Source: Hymenobacter cellulosivorans
GTDB taxonomy: Bacteria > Bacteroidota > Bacteroidia > Cytophagales > Hymenobacteraceae
NCBI RefSeq assembly: GCF_022919135.1
Contig: NZ_CP095049.1
Coordinates: forward strand, 1 to 64,000
DNA: 64,000 bases
Direction of reading: 5' to 3'
This document shows, piece after piece, positions 17,690 to 26,570 of this stretch. Numbering within the stretch: position 1 is the first letter of the stretch; each line of letters opens with the position of its first letter. A model generated the notes under the pieces. It ran no database searches. It was not told the DNA's origin and worked only from the letters and a program-made list of their open reading frames with translations. Made by a program: the position numbers and the translations under genes.

Positions 17690-19777
17690 ATGTTTACTTT
17701 CTCCTCTCCGAGTGCCCGGCAGCTGGGCTTCACGGTGCTGGCCAGCCTGGCCGCGCTGGGTAGCGCGGCGGCCGACAAGCCAGCCCCGCCCACCAATCCG
17801 CTCACGCCAGGGTTTAACCAGGTCATCGACTTCCGCCGCGCCACCAAGGCTGACGTGAAGCAGGCCACCGACGCGGTTATCAGCGACACCAAGGCGTCGT
17901 TGCAGGCTATCTATAAGGTGCCGGCTACCAAGCGCACCTTCGCCAACACCATGCTGGCCCTCGACAACCTGGGGGACCATATCGGCAATGTGGCCGGGCC
18001 CATCAGCATTCTGTTCAACGCCAGCCCCGACTCGGCCATCCGCAACCAGGCCCAGCGCAGCATTGCCCAGATCAGCAAGTACGGCAACGAGCTGGAGCTC
18101 GACGAGCAGCTCTACAAGGCCGTGAAGGACTACTCCAAGACCAAGGAGGCCCAGGGCCTGACCGGGTTCCGGAAGAAGTACCTGACCGAAACGGTGGAAG
18201 ACTATGAGCGCAACGGCTTTGCCCTCACGCCCGAGAAACGCAAGGAATTGCAGGCTATCAACGACAAAATCGGGGATTTGAGTTTGGCCTTCGGAGCCAA
18301 TATTGCCAAAGACCAGGGCTTTTTGCTGGTGAATGCGGCCGACATGAAAGGCCTGCCCGAAGACTACATCAAGAGTCGCCCCAAGGCCGGCGACGCCTAC
18401 CGCATCGGCCTCGACGGCCCGGCCTATGGTACGTTCATGAAGTACGCCGAGTCGGATGCCCTGCGCAAGCAACTCTACATCTTATATAACAACCGCGCCT
18501 CGGAGAAAAACCTGGACGTGCTGAAGCAGTTGCTGATCGAGCGCCAGAAGAAGGCGCAGCTGCTGGGCTACAAGACTTACGCTGCCTACCAAACCAGCTC
18601 GCGCATGGCCAAAACGCCCGAAACGGTGTGGGCCTTCGAAACCAAGCTGGTGGACCGCGTCAAGCAGAAAAGCCAGCAGGATTTGGAGGAGCTGCTCGTG
18701 GTGAAGCGCGCTTACACCAAGGACCCTAGCGCCAAGGTTATCAACGCCTGGGAAAGCGCCTTCTACAACAACCTGCTGATGAAGGACAAGTACCAGCTCG
18801 ACGCCGAGAAAGTGAAGGAGTACTTCGAAGTGAGCAAGGTGGTAGACGGCCTGTTCCAGACTACGCAGAGCCTGTTTGCCCTGAAGTTTAATGAGGTGAA
18901 AGACCCCTCGGTGTGGCACAAGGATGCCCGCATGTTTGAGGTGCAGCGCGACGGCAAGCTCATCGGCCGCTTCTACATCGACCTGTTTCCGCGCGACAAC
19001 AAGTACACCCACGCCGCCTGTTTCGGGGTGAGCAGCGGCAAGGCCACGCCCAAGGGCTATCAGCTGCCCCAGGCCGTGCTGCTCTGCAACTTCAACCCGC
19101 CCGCTGCCGGCAAGCCGGCCCTGATGAGCCACTCGCAGGTGGTGACCTTCTTCCACGAGTTCGGCCACGTGATGCACAACCTACTGACCACAGCCGAGCT
19201 CAGCAGCCAGTCGGGCACCAGCGTGAAGCGCGACTTCGTGGAGGCTCCCTCCCAGATTCTGGAGAACTGGGCCTGGAACTACGACGCGCTAAAGACTTTC
19301 GCCAAACACTACCAGACCGGGGAGGTGCTACCCAAGTCCCTCTACGATAAGATGTGGGCCGCCCGCAACGTGGGCTCGGGCATCGGTGCTTCCCAGCAAA
19401 TCCTGTACGGCACGCTCGACATGACCCTGCACGACAAGTTTGACCCCAACGGGACCGAAACCACCACCGACGTGGTGAAGCGCCTGCAAAACCAGATTAC
19501 GCCCTTCGCCTATCTGGATGGCACCAACATGCAGGCCGCCTTCGGCCACCTCACCGGCTACGGCGCCGGCTACTACGGCTACATGTGGTCCAAGGTCTAT
19601 GCCGAGGACATGTTCTCCGTCTTCGAGAAGAACGGCATCATGGACCAGAAAACTGGCTTGCGCTACCGGGACATGATCCTGGCCCGCGGCGGCACCGACG
19701 AGGAATACAACCTGGTGAAAGCCTTCCTCGGCCGGGAACCCAACCAGGACGCCTTCTTCAAGTCATTGGGCCTCTGA
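17690..19777 (+). CDS. M3 family zinc metallopeptidase (oligopeptidase), exported
   Basis: A 695-residue thimet oligopeptidase-like enzyme that cleaves short peptides. The active-site region is SQVVTFFHEFGHVMHNLL, with HEFGH as the zinc-binding HExxH, followed about 28 residues later by the third-ligand segment FVEAPSQILENWAW. The N-terminus (MFTFSSPSARQLGFTVLASLAALGSAAA) looks like a signal peptide, so it likely acts in the periplasm. Start at the ATG at 17690; a TATCTTCG (7 of 8 to the -7 consensus) lies about 30 bases upstream. Ends just before a strong shared terminator. Confidence 0.92.
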   Translation: MFTFSSPSARQLGFTVLASLAALGSAAADKPAPPTNPLTPGFNQVIDFRRATKADVKQATDAVISDTKASLQAIYKVPATKRTFANTMLALDNLGDHIGNVAGPISILFNASPDSAIRNQAQRSIAQISKYGNELELDEQLYKAVKDYSKTKEAQGLTGFRKKYLTETVEDYERNGFALTPEKRKELQAINDKIGDLSLAFGANIAKDQGFLLVNAADMKGLPEDYIKSRPKAGDAYRIGLDGPAYGTFMKYAESDALRKQLYILYNNRASEKNLDVLKQLLIERQKKAQLLGYKTYAAYQTSSRMAKTPETVWAFETKLVDRVKQKSQQDLEELLVVKRAYTKDPSAKVINAWESAFYNNLLMKDKYQLDAEKVKEYFEVSKVVDGLFQTTQSLFALKFNEVKDPSVWHKDARMFEVQRDGKLIGRFYIDLFPRDNKYTHAACFGVSSGKATPKGYQLPQAVLLCNFNPPAAGKPALMSHSQVVTFFHEFGHVMHNLLTTAELSSQSGTSVKRDFVEAPSQILENWAWNYDALKTFAKHYQTGEVLPKSLYDKMWAARNVGSGIGASQQILYGTLDMTLHDKFDPNGTETTTDVVKRLQNQITPFAYLDGTNMQAAFGHLTGYGAGYYGYMWSKVYAEDMFSVFEKNGIMDQKTGLRYRDMILARGGTDEEYNLVKAFLGREPNQDAFFKSLGL

Positions 19778-19813
19778 TTTAGTTGTTAGTTGCCAATTGT
19801 CAGGTTGTTCTGG

Positions 19814-19869
19814 CAGCTACCAACAAAAAGGCCCGGAGCTGATGCTCCGGGCCTTTTTGTTGGTAGCTG
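19814..19869. terminator. Bidirectional terminator with 26-bp stem
   Basis: Arms starting CAGCTACCAACAAAAAGG and ending with its exact complement pair over 26 bases around a TGAT loop. The GC-rich core with A/T flanks serves the convergent peptidase and bacilliredoxin genes. The stem is unusually long for a terminator. Confidence 0.88.
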
Positions 19870-19920
19870 TACCTATCAGTGCGCTAAAGAAACTAACAAC
19901 TGACAACCAGCAACTGAAAC

Positions 19921-20343
19921 CTAGCAGTACTCTTCGAAAGCGCCTTGCAGGTTGTCGACGATGCGCATCAGGTCGTTGCCTTCAATGTGGTGCCGCTCGA
20001 TGACGTGCACCAGCTCGCCGTCCTTGAACAGGGCAATGCTGGGCGAGGAAGGAGGGTAGGGCAGCATGTGCTCCCGGGCCTTGGCTACGGCTTCGGTTTC
20101 CATGCCGGCGAATACCGTTACGAGCTTGGCAGGCTTCTTTTCGGAGCTCGATACGGCCATTTTCAGGGCCGGGCGGGCTTTGGCAGCGGCGCAGCCGCAC
20201 ACCGAGTTAACGGCCAGCAGCACTGTGCCGCTCTGGGTGTTCAGAACCGAATCAACTTCTTCGGGGGTCATCAGTTGCTCGAAGCCAGCCGACGTGAGGT
20301 CTTGGCGGATAGGAGCTACCATGTATTCAGGATACGTTGCCAT
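19921..20343 (-). CDS. BrxA/BrxB family bacilliredoxin
   Basis: A 140-residue protein of the YphP/YqiW family. The CGC active-site motif is in VNSVCGCAAAKARPAL, followed by VFAGMETEAVAKAREHM and PPSSPSIALFKDGELVHVIERHHIEG. In Firmicutes these proteins remove bacillithiol from oxidised proteins; in Bacteroidota they may work with bacillithiol or another thiol, which is inference. Start at the ATG at 20343 (MATYPEYM), the family's usual N-terminus. Convergent with the M3 peptidase. Confidence 0.9.
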   Translation of the reverse strand: MATYPEYMVAPIRQDLTSAGFEQLMTPEEVDSVLNTQSGTVLLAVNSVCGCAAAKARPALKMAVSSSEKKPAKLVTVFAGMETEAVAKAREHMLPYPPSSPSIALFKDGELVHVIERHHIEGNDLMRIVDNLQGAFEEYC

Positions 20344-20509
20344 TGGTAAAGAATGGGCTGAAAGTGAGAATGAAAAATCAGAAGGAAGGCCCGGAGGCTC
20401 GGCAAAAATACGCAAACTCCGGCCGCCGCGCTTGCATAAACCGGCGGCGGCCCGAATGGTTAGCTCCCCAACAACGCAACGTGTATTTCCTGTTCAATAT
20501 ATTCGCCCC

Positions 20510-20809
20510 ATGACCTACGAATTCTTCGTTGCCAGCCTGTCGCAGTCCCAGCCCCCGACGGGCATATCGGCCGTACTGCGCGGCCTCTGGCACGCCGGGC
20601 GCCAGGAGTGGAACCTAGCCCACCAGATTGCTCAGGCCAACGACCAGGACGCTTGGCACAATTGGCTGCACGCCTACCTGCACCGCCAGGAAGGCGACCT
20701 GGGCAACGCGGCCTACTGGTACCGCCGCGCCGGCCGCCCGGTATATAGTGGCCCCCTGGTTCAGGAGTGGGAAGATATGGTGCGGGCCCAGTCAGGCATT
20801 GCGTCGTGA
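20510..20809 (+). CDS. Conserved hypothetical protein with WYRRAGR motif
   Basis: 99 residues, cytoplasmic, helical and rich in Trp. The block WHNWLHAYLHRQEGDLGNAAYWYRRAGR resembles a conserved motif of short uncharacterised proteins found in several bacterial phyla, somewhat like a single TPR. No function is known to me. A TATATTCG (7 of 8 to the -7 consensus) ends a few bases before the ATG, which would leave almost no leader. Divergent from the bacilliredoxin gene. Confidence 0.7.
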   Translation: MTYEFFVASLSQSQPPTGISAVLRGLWHAGRQEWNLAHQIAQANDQDAWHNWLHAYLHRQEGDLGNAAYWYRRAGRPVYSGPLVQEWEDMVRAQSGIAS

Positions 20810-20933
20810 CGGGTACTGATGAGTTAAGACAGGTCCCGCCAAAGTGCTATTCATGAGAAAGAATAGTCGTAGTTAGGGCGTTAAGCCAAATATAAAGTAC
20901 ATTTAGCGAGTCAGCTTCCTCCATTTACAGGTT

Positions 20934-21998
20934 ATGCAGAAGATCATACTCCTTACCCTGGGTTTGTGCTTGTCGGGAGTGGCCGCTCAGGCTCAGGTAG
21001 ATACCGTGCGGGCATCGACCCTGCCCCCGGCCCAGCAGGCGGAAAAGCTCTACAACAGTGGCGTAGCCAAATACAACGGTAAGAACTACCGGGCCGCCAT
21101 TCAAGACTTTGACCGCGCCCTTACGCTCCGCCCCGATTTTGCCAAGGCCTACTACAACCGGGCCACCACCCGCTACGAGCTGAAGGAATATCAGCAGGCC
21201 GTGCAGGACTACGACCAGGCCATTAAGCTCGAAGCCACCGGCTTCAGCAACTATTTTGGTCGGGCCCAGGCCCAGGAGGCGCTGGGTAAGCCCACCGAAG
21301 CCGAGCAGGACTACGGCAAAGCCACCGAAATCAAGCCCGACTACGCGCCCTCATGGTACTACCGCGGGGCGTTGCGCTTCGAGAAAGGCGACTTCAAGGC
21401 TGCTAAAGAAGATTTCGACCAGGCCATCAAGGCCGATCCGAATTACGCTTATGCCTACCACGACCGGGCCAGCACCCAGCGCAAACTCAACAACTTCGAC
21501 GCGGCCATCCAGGACTACACCAAAGTGCTGAGTTTGCAGCCCGACTTCCTGCCGGCTTTGCTCAACCGGGCTGGCACCAAGCGCCGCGCCAACGACCTGA
21601 AAGGTGCCCTAGCCGACTACAACGCCTACCTGAGCAAAAAGCAGGACAACGCCACGGCCTTCACTAACCGCGGCAGCACCCGCTACGACGCCGGCGACTA
21701 CAAAGGAGCCGCCGAAGACTTCAGCAAGGCCATTGAACTGGATGCCAGTTACGCCTTTGCCTGGAACAACCGCGCAGCGGCCCGCCTCAAGCTGGAAGAC
21801 TACAAAAGTGCCGCCGCTGATGCCGCCAAGGCCATTGCTCTGAACGCTCAGTATGCCGAGGCCTATATGAACCGAGGCCATGCCCGCGAAATGCTGCGCG
21901 ACGCCTCGGGTGCCTGCCAGGACTGGCAGAAAGCCGCCGAGCTGGGCCTGGAAACCGGAACCAGCTACGCCGCCAACTCGGGCTGCGGGGCCGAATAG
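20934..21998 (+). CDS. Secreted TPR repeat protein
   Basis: 354 residues: signal peptide (MQKIILLTLGLCLSGVAAQAQ), then about eight to nine tandem TPR units, each with patterns like AIQDFDRALTLRPDFAKAYYNRAT and AAEDFSKAIELDASYAFAWNNRAA. The last unit ends with GACQDWQKAAELG...SGCG, a common TPR cap. TPR arrays act as protein-binding scaffolds; being exported, it likely works in the periplasm or at the inner face of the outer membrane. It lies 52 bases before the PorE-like gene on the same strand, which suggests a joint unit. Confidence 0.85.
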   Translation: MQKIILLTLGLCLSGVAAQAQVDTVRASTLPPAQQAEKLYNSGVAKYNGKNYRAAIQDFDRALTLRPDFAKAYYNRATTRYELKEYQQAVQDYDQAIKLEATGFSNYFGRAQAQEALGKPTEAEQDYGKATEIKPDYAPSWYYRGALRFEKGDFKAAKEDFDQAIKADPNYAYAYHDRASTQRKLNNFDAAIQDYTKVLSLQPDFLPALLNRAGTKRRANDLKGALADYNAYLSKKQDNATAFTNRGSTRYDAGDYKGAAEDFSKAIELDASYAFAWNNRAAARLKLEDYKSAAADAAKAIALNAQYAEAYMNRGHAREMLRDASGACQDWQKAAELGLETGTSYAANSGCGAE

Positions 21999-22050
21999 CA
22001 CCCGTCTTCTCTTATTTCTTCCGCTCGTATTTCAGTGCAAAGTTGCCCTT

Positions 22051-24087
22051 ATGTCTAAAATTCTGTTGATAGCGCTGGTGCTGCTGGCGCAGGTAGCCGC
22101 CGCCCAAAACGTTGAGTTTGACAAAGACAATTTCAAATCCAACAAGGACGGCCTCAAGGAAGCCCAGAAGGAAATCAAAACCGGCGACGAGTGGTACGAC
22201 ATGGACCCGCCCCGCTATGAGCTGGCCCTGCCCCACTACCTCGAAGCCCAGAAGTTTAATCCCAACAACGCCCGCCTCAACCTGCGCATCGGCGACTGTT
22301 ACCTGCACTCGGGCTACAAGCCCCGGGCCCTGCCCTACATTCAAAAAGCCTTCGAGCTCAACAAGGATATTGACCCCAGCATTCATTATATGCTGGGCCG
22401 CAGCCTCCACCTGAACGCGAAGTGGACCGAAGCCATTGCCGAGTATAAAGCGGCCCAGCCCGCCGCTACCGGTAAGAATTCGGCCGCTATTCTGGCCACC
22501 ATTAGCAAGAAGATTCAGGAGTGCGAGAATGGCCGCAAGCTGGAGCAGAAGCCTTCCCGCGTCTTTATCGACAATGCCGGCCCCTCCGTCAACTCGCCCT
22601 ACGCCGACTATGGCCCCGTGATTTCGGCCGATGAGTCGGTTATCCTCTTCACCTCCCGCCGCGACAACTCGACGGGCAAGGAGCGCGACCCGGAAACCGG
22701 CGGCTTCTTCGAGGACATTTACCAAAGTACCCGTACGGGCTCAGGCTGGTCACCAGCCCGCAACCTGGGCAAGCCCGTCAACAACGAAGGCCACGACGCC
22801 ACCGTGGGCCTATCTCCCGATGGGCAACGCATGCTGGTATATCTGGAAGACAACGGCGGCGACCTGCACGAGTCGGAGCTGAAAGGCGCAGCTTGGCGCA
22901 AGCCTGAGAAAATGGGTGCCCGCATCAACAGCCGCGCCCACGAGTCGTCGGCGGCCTACACGCCCGACGGCCGCAACCTCTATTTTGTGAGTGATAAACC
23001 CGGCGGCCTGGGCAACCGGGACATCTACAAAATCGAAATCGAGGGCCGCGGCCAAGCCGTTAACCTGGGCTCGACCATCAACACACCCTACGGGGAGGAA
23101 GGCGTATTCCTGCACCCCGATGGCAAAACCATGTACTTCAGCTCGGAAGGTCACAACTCGATGGGCGGCTACGACATCTTCAAGTCGGTGTTCGAGAATG
23201 GCAAGTGGAGTCAGCCCGAAAACCTGGGCTGGCCCATCAACACGCCCGATGATGACGTATTCTTCGTGATTTCGGCCTCGGGCCGCCATGGTTACTACTC
23301 ATCTTTCCGCGACGACGGCCTGGGCAGCAAAGACATCTACCAGATTACCTTCTTAGGTGCCGAAAAGCCGCCGGTGTTGTCGCAGGAAGACCAGCTGCTG
23401 GCCTCCCGGGCTCAGCCAGTGAAGGAAGCTTCCCTGGCGCCGCCCGTACCCATTGCCACGGCCCAGGTAACCATCCTCAAAGGCGTCGTAACGGATGAAG
23501 CCACCAAGCAGCCTCTGGAAGCCACCATCGACGTGGTCGACAACTCCCGCAACGAGCTGATTGCTTCATTCCGGGCCAACGCGCAGTCGGGCCGCTACCT
23601 GGTTTCGCTGCCCTCAGGTGTCAACTACGGCATTGTGGTGCGCCAGGAAGGGTACCTGTTTCACTCCGAGAACTTTGACCTTCCTGCCGGAGCCGCCTAC
23701 TCAGAAGTAGTAAAGGACATTGCCCTCAAGAAGCTGGATGTGGGCGTGAAAGTGGTGCTCAACAACATCTTCTTCGACTTCGACAAGGCCACGTTGCGTA
23801 AGGAAAGCACCGCCGAATTGGAGCGTTTGCAGAAGCTGCTGACCGAAACTCCGGCCCTGCGCCTGGAAATTTCGGGTCATACCGACAACGTGGGCAAGGC
23901 CGAATACAACAAAGACCTTTCCCAGCGCCGCGCCAAATCCGTAGTAGACTACCTGGTAGGCAAAGGCGTGGACAAGGGCCGCCTCACCTTTGCCGGCTAC
24001 GGCGACACTCAGCCCGTAGCGCCCAACACCACCAAAGGTGGGCGTCAGCTCAACCGCCGCACCGAGTTTAAGGTAACTGGTAAGTAA
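22051..24087 (+). CDS. PorE-like envelope protein: TPR, PD40 propeller, CRD, OmpA
   Basis: 678 residues. Domains in order: signal peptide (1-19), TPR-like helices (about 30-160), a WD40/PD40 propeller with five blades (SADESVILFTSRRDN, LSPDGQRMLVY, YTPDGRNLYFVSDKPGG, LHPDGKTMYFSSEGHNSMGGYDIF, RHGYYSSFRDDGLGSKDIY), a carboxypeptidase-regulatory-like domain (LKGVVTDEATKQPLEATI) and a C-terminal OmpA peptidoglycan-binding domain (FFDFDKATL, ISGHTDNVG, SQRRAKSVVDYL). This order matches PorE of the type IX secretion system, and also some family relatives of unknown role. No lipobox Cys is seen. The ATG at 22051 begins the signal peptide. Confidence 0.85.
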   Translation: MSKILLIALVLLAQVAAAQNVEFDKDNFKSNKDGLKEAQKEIKTGDEWYDMDPPRYELALPHYLEAQKFNPNNARLNLRIGDCYLHSGYKPRALPYIQKAFELNKDIDPSIHYMLGRSLHLNAKWTEAIAEYKAAQPAATGKNSAAILATISKKIQECENGRKLEQKPSRVFIDNAGPSVNSPYADYGPVISADESVILFTSRRDNSTGKERDPETGGFFEDIYQSTRTGSGWSPARNLGKPVNNEGHDATVGLSPDGQRMLVYLEDNGGDLHESELKGAAWRKPEKMGARINSRAHESSAAYTPDGRNLYFVSDKPGGLGNRDIYKIEIEGRGQAVNLGSTINTPYGEEGVFLHPDGKTMYFSSEGHNSMGGYDIFKSVFENGKWSQPENLGWPINTPDDDVFFVISASGRHGYYSSFRDDGLGSKDIYQITFLGAEKPPVLSQEDQLLASRAQPVKEASLAPPVPIATAQVTILKGVVTDEATKQPLEATIDVVDNSRNELIASFRANAQSGRYLVSLPSGVNYGIVVRQEGYLFHSENFDLPAGAAYSEVVKDIALKKLDVGVKVVLNNIFFDFDKATLRKESTAELERLQKLLTETPALRLEISGHTDNVGKAEYNKDLSQRRAKSVVDYLVGKGVDKGRLTFAGYGDTQPVAPNTTKGGRQLNRRTEFKVTGK

Positions 24088-24123
24088 TTTGCGGTCCTCC
24101 GCTCCGCCCGCTAGCCGACCCGT

Positions 24124-24927
24124 ATGCCTGCCTCTCCCATTCTGCTGCCCTTCGACCCTGGTCTGCGCGTGCTCGTCGCCGACGATAATGAGCTCAACCA
24201 GCTCGTAGTATGTCGGGCCCTGGAAGAATGGAACGTTGTAGCTACGATGGTCGAGAACGGGCGGCAGGCCGTGGAAGCTGCTAGTTCCCAGCCCTTCGAC
24301 GCGGTGCTTATGGACATTCAAATGCCGGAAATGGATGGTTACGAAGCCACACGGCGGCTACGGCGGCTGCGGCATTTGCAGGAGCTTCCTATCATTGGCC
24401 TCACCGCATCTGCTTCCCCCGCCGATCAGGCTCGGGCCCTGGCCGCGGGCATGAACGAAACCCTCGCCAAGCCCTTCGAGCCTACGCTGCTGCATGCCAG
24501 TTTACTACGGCACACGGGTCGGGCCCGCCCCCTGGCCCGGCTCCAGCCCGCCACACCTGACCCCACCGATATTGGCACGATTCGACCCGGGTGGCATTTG
24601 CTGGAAGAGCTGGCCGCTGGCAACGAATCCTTTATTGCTCAGATTATAACCACCTTTCTGCAACAAACTCCCCCGCTCTACCAGCAGTTGGCCAGCACCG
24701 CCGCTCAGCCCGACCAGCAGCATCTGGCCCGGCTGGCCCACAAGCTGAAGGGTCAAATCGTGTATTTCGGCGTTCCGGCCATTGAACAGCATTTGGAGAA
24801 GCTCGAACGGCCACTTACGCCCGCCGACGCCGCTGAAGCCCCACACCTGATTGCCATGGTCGGCCACCAACTGACTGCCCTGTATCCGCACCTTGAGCTT
24901 CGGCTGCGGAATCACTCTGGCCGGTAA
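24124..24927 (+). CDS. Response regulator receiver fused to HPt domain
   Basis: 267 residues. The receiver (about 15-130) has the acidic pair VADDN, phospho-acceptor Asp in VLMDIQMPEMDGYEA, Thr in GLTASA and Lys in LAKPFEP. An HPt domain follows (about 155-260), with phospho-His in ARLAHKLKGQIVYFG. Such REC-HPt units are usually the tail of a hybrid kinase phosphorelay; here they are a separate protein with no kinase nearby. It lies 36 bases after the PorE-like gene and just before a LytTR regulator, so a shared pathway is possible. Confidence 0.87.
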   Translation: MPASPILLPFDPGLRVLVADDNELNQLVVCRALEEWNVVATMVENGRQAVEAASSQPFDAVLMDIQMPEMDGYEATRRLRRLRHLQELPIIGLTASASPADQARALAAGMNETLAKPFEPTLLHASLLRHTGRARPLARLQPATPDPTDIGTIRPGWHLLEELAAGNESFIAQIITTFLQQTPPLYQQLASTAAQPDQQHLARLAHKLKGQIVYFGVPAIEQHLEKLERPLTPADAAEAPHLIAMVGHQLTALYPHLELRLRNHSGR

Positions 24928-24964
24928 GCCGGCAAACAGCCCTTTCCTTTCTCACGTCTTCTTA

Positions 24965-24972
24965 TACCTTTG
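24965..24972 (+). promoter_or_regulatory. Candidate -7 element for the LytTR regulator
   Basis: TACCTTTG matches TAnnTTTG exactly and sits five bases before the ATG at 24978. Such a short gap would give a nearly leaderless message; no TTG box is clear. Confidence 0.4.
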
Positions 24973-24977
24973 GCGTT

Positions 24978-25709
24978 ATGCCAACACCCTCCTCCCCCCT
25001 ACGTTGCCTTGTTGTAGATGACGATCCGCTATCCGTTCAAATCGTTATTAACTGTATCAACAACACGCCCTTTCTAACGGCCATCGGGACCTACGACAGC
25101 GCCATGGCGGCCGCGGAGGTGCTGCGCACTGAGCCCGTCGACCTGCTTTTCCTGGATGTAGAAATGCCGCTGATGTCGGGCATCGACCTGCTCAACACGC
25201 TTCAGAACCCGCCCCTGGTCATTCTCATTACCAGCAGCAAGCACTACGCCGTAGAAGCCTTCGAGCACGATGTAGTCGACTATCTGGTGAAACCTATCAG
25301 CTACGGACGATTCCTGAAAGCAGCTCAAAAGGCTCTGGAACTCTCCGAAGCCAGCCTTACGGCCACGCCAAGCGGCACTCTGGCTCCCAGCACCGACCCG
25401 GACTTCACCTTTGTCAAAGTTGATACGAAGCTGGTCAAGGTGCTTTTCGACGACGTGAGCTACGTCGAGGCTCTGGGCGACTACGTCCATATCGTCATGC
25501 CGCACAGCAAGCTAATCGTGTACAGCACGATGAAAGCCGTAGAAGAAAAATTTCCTTCTTCTATTTTCGTTCGGGCCCACCGTTCCTTCATTGTCAACCT
25601 AAAGCGCGTTCAGGCTATTGAGGACAACACAATTACCATCGAGAATAAGCAAATTCCCATTGGGCAAACCTACTTGCGTGAAGTGCTCCAACGGCTCAAT
25701 AAGTTTTAG
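24978..25709 (+). CDS. LytTR family response regulator
   Basis: 243 residues. Receiver domain (about 8-120): VVDDDP, phospho-acceptor in LLFLDVEMPLMSGIDLL, ITSSK and LVKPI. LytTR DNA-binding domain (about 145-243): FVKVDTKLVKVLFDDVSYVEALGDYVHIV, FVRAHRSFIVNLKRVQAIEDNTI, IPIGQTYLREVLQRL. LytTR regulators bind direct repeats upstream of target genes; in Bacteroidota some control envelope or type IX secretion functions. The cognate kinase (usually a LytS/YpdA-type) is not in this window. Confidence 0.92.
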   Translation: MPTPSSPLRCLVVDDDPLSVQIVINCINNTPFLTAIGTYDSAMAAAEVLRTEPVDLLFLDVEMPLMSGIDLLNTLQNPPLVILITSSKHYAVEAFEHDVVDYLVKPISYGRFLKAAQKALELSEASLTATPSGTLAPSTDPDFTFVKVDTKLVKVLFDDVSYVEALGDYVHIVMPHSKLIVYSTMKAVEEKFPSSIFVRAHRSFIVNLKRVQAIEDNTITIENKQIPIGQTYLREVLQRLNKF

Positions 25710-25778
25710 CACCCTACTCAGTTGCCGAGGATTTTGATGATCTAACAGCTTTACTCTTCTCTTCCCGAACCCGCTTTT

Positions 25779-25826
25779 ACAGCCCACAAAGACAGACCTA
25801 ATCGTCTCGTCGTTGTGGGCTGTTTC
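25779..25826 (+). terminator. Probable terminator after the LytTR gene
   Basis: An 11-bp stem ACAGCCCACAA / TTGTGGGCTGT with a 23-base loop, followed by a weak T-rich tail. The rest of the gap to 26012 is AT-rich with no gene seen. Confidence 0.6.
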
Positions 25827-26012
25827 TATTCAAGCCTAGTAGGCCTCACCCAGAGAAGAAAGCTGAGGCTCCAATTGCCCGTTAAGCTTGAGCTACACTA
25901 TTGATTCTTGCCATTCTACCATATATTTTTTCAACTACTGTATTATATCAATATCGTTTTGTTTATTTGTGGCACCACCTCTATACCACACCTATTCCGA
26001 CAACTCTTCCCT

Positions 26013-26570
26013 ATGAAGAAATTCTGCTTCTCTGCTGTGCTTGTTGCTCTCCTTACTATTGGTACAACCCAAGCTCAGCAGGCATCTGACCTACGGGCGC
26101 AGGCAATGACTAACACTCGCGCCCTAGCGCAACATATTGCCCTCGATGATGCCCGTACGCAGCAGGTAAAGCGCTTCACCTATGAGCGGCTGGTACAAGA
26201 GGCCGAAATCAAACAGATGTACAGCATCGACCCGGCTATGCTGCAAAGCAAAATGGCCGTGGTGGAGAAAGAGTACGCTGAGAAGCTGAAGGGTGTGCTG
26301 TCTGACGCTCAATACCAGCGCTACGAGAACTACGTGGCCACTATCAACGCTCCGGTGGCAGCTCCCACTACTGCCGCCGCTCCGGTAGCCCCTCCTGTTT
26401 CGGCAGTCGCAGTTACGGCGCCAGTGGCGAAGCCCGCACCTGCTCCCAAAGTTGCAGTCGCTAAGACGCAGCCTACCAAAACCGTGACGCTACCCAAAGC
26501 CAAGGCGGCCCCAACCCTGCCCGCGAAGAAAGCAGCCGCTCACGCCGGCACCGTAGCCAGCCGTCCTTAA
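26013..26570 (+). CDS. Secreted protein with Ala/Pro/Lys-rich tail
   Basis: 185 residues: a signal peptide (MKKFCFSAVLVALLTIGTTQAQ), a helical domain of about 95 residues (LAQHIALDDARTQQVKRFTYERLVQEAEIKQMY ... EYAEKLKGVLSDAQYQRYENYV) and a low-complexity tail of Ala, Pro, Val and Lys. The helical part resembles periplasmic Spy/CpxP-like or DUF4168-like helices (a common LSDAQYQRYENY pattern in Bacteroidota), but I do not assign a family. The tail is basic and probably disordered. It ends with a 4-base overlap against the convergent TPR gene. Confidence 0.7.
   Translation: MKKFCFSAVLVALLTIGTTQAQQASDLRAQAMTNTRALAQHIALDDARTQQVKRFTYERLVQEAEIKQMYSIDPAMLQSKMAVVEKEYAEKLKGVLSDAQYQRYENYVATINAPVAAPTTAAAPVAPPVSAVAVTAPVAKPAPAPKVAVAKTQPTKTVTLPKAKAAPTLPAKKAAAHAGTVASRP

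Noticed and set aside
17342..18472. 376-codon minus-strand frame across the repeat gap and M3 peptidase gene
   Set aside because: Its C-terminal part is only the translation of the long palindrome and terminator, the rest is antisense to a well-supported peptidase.
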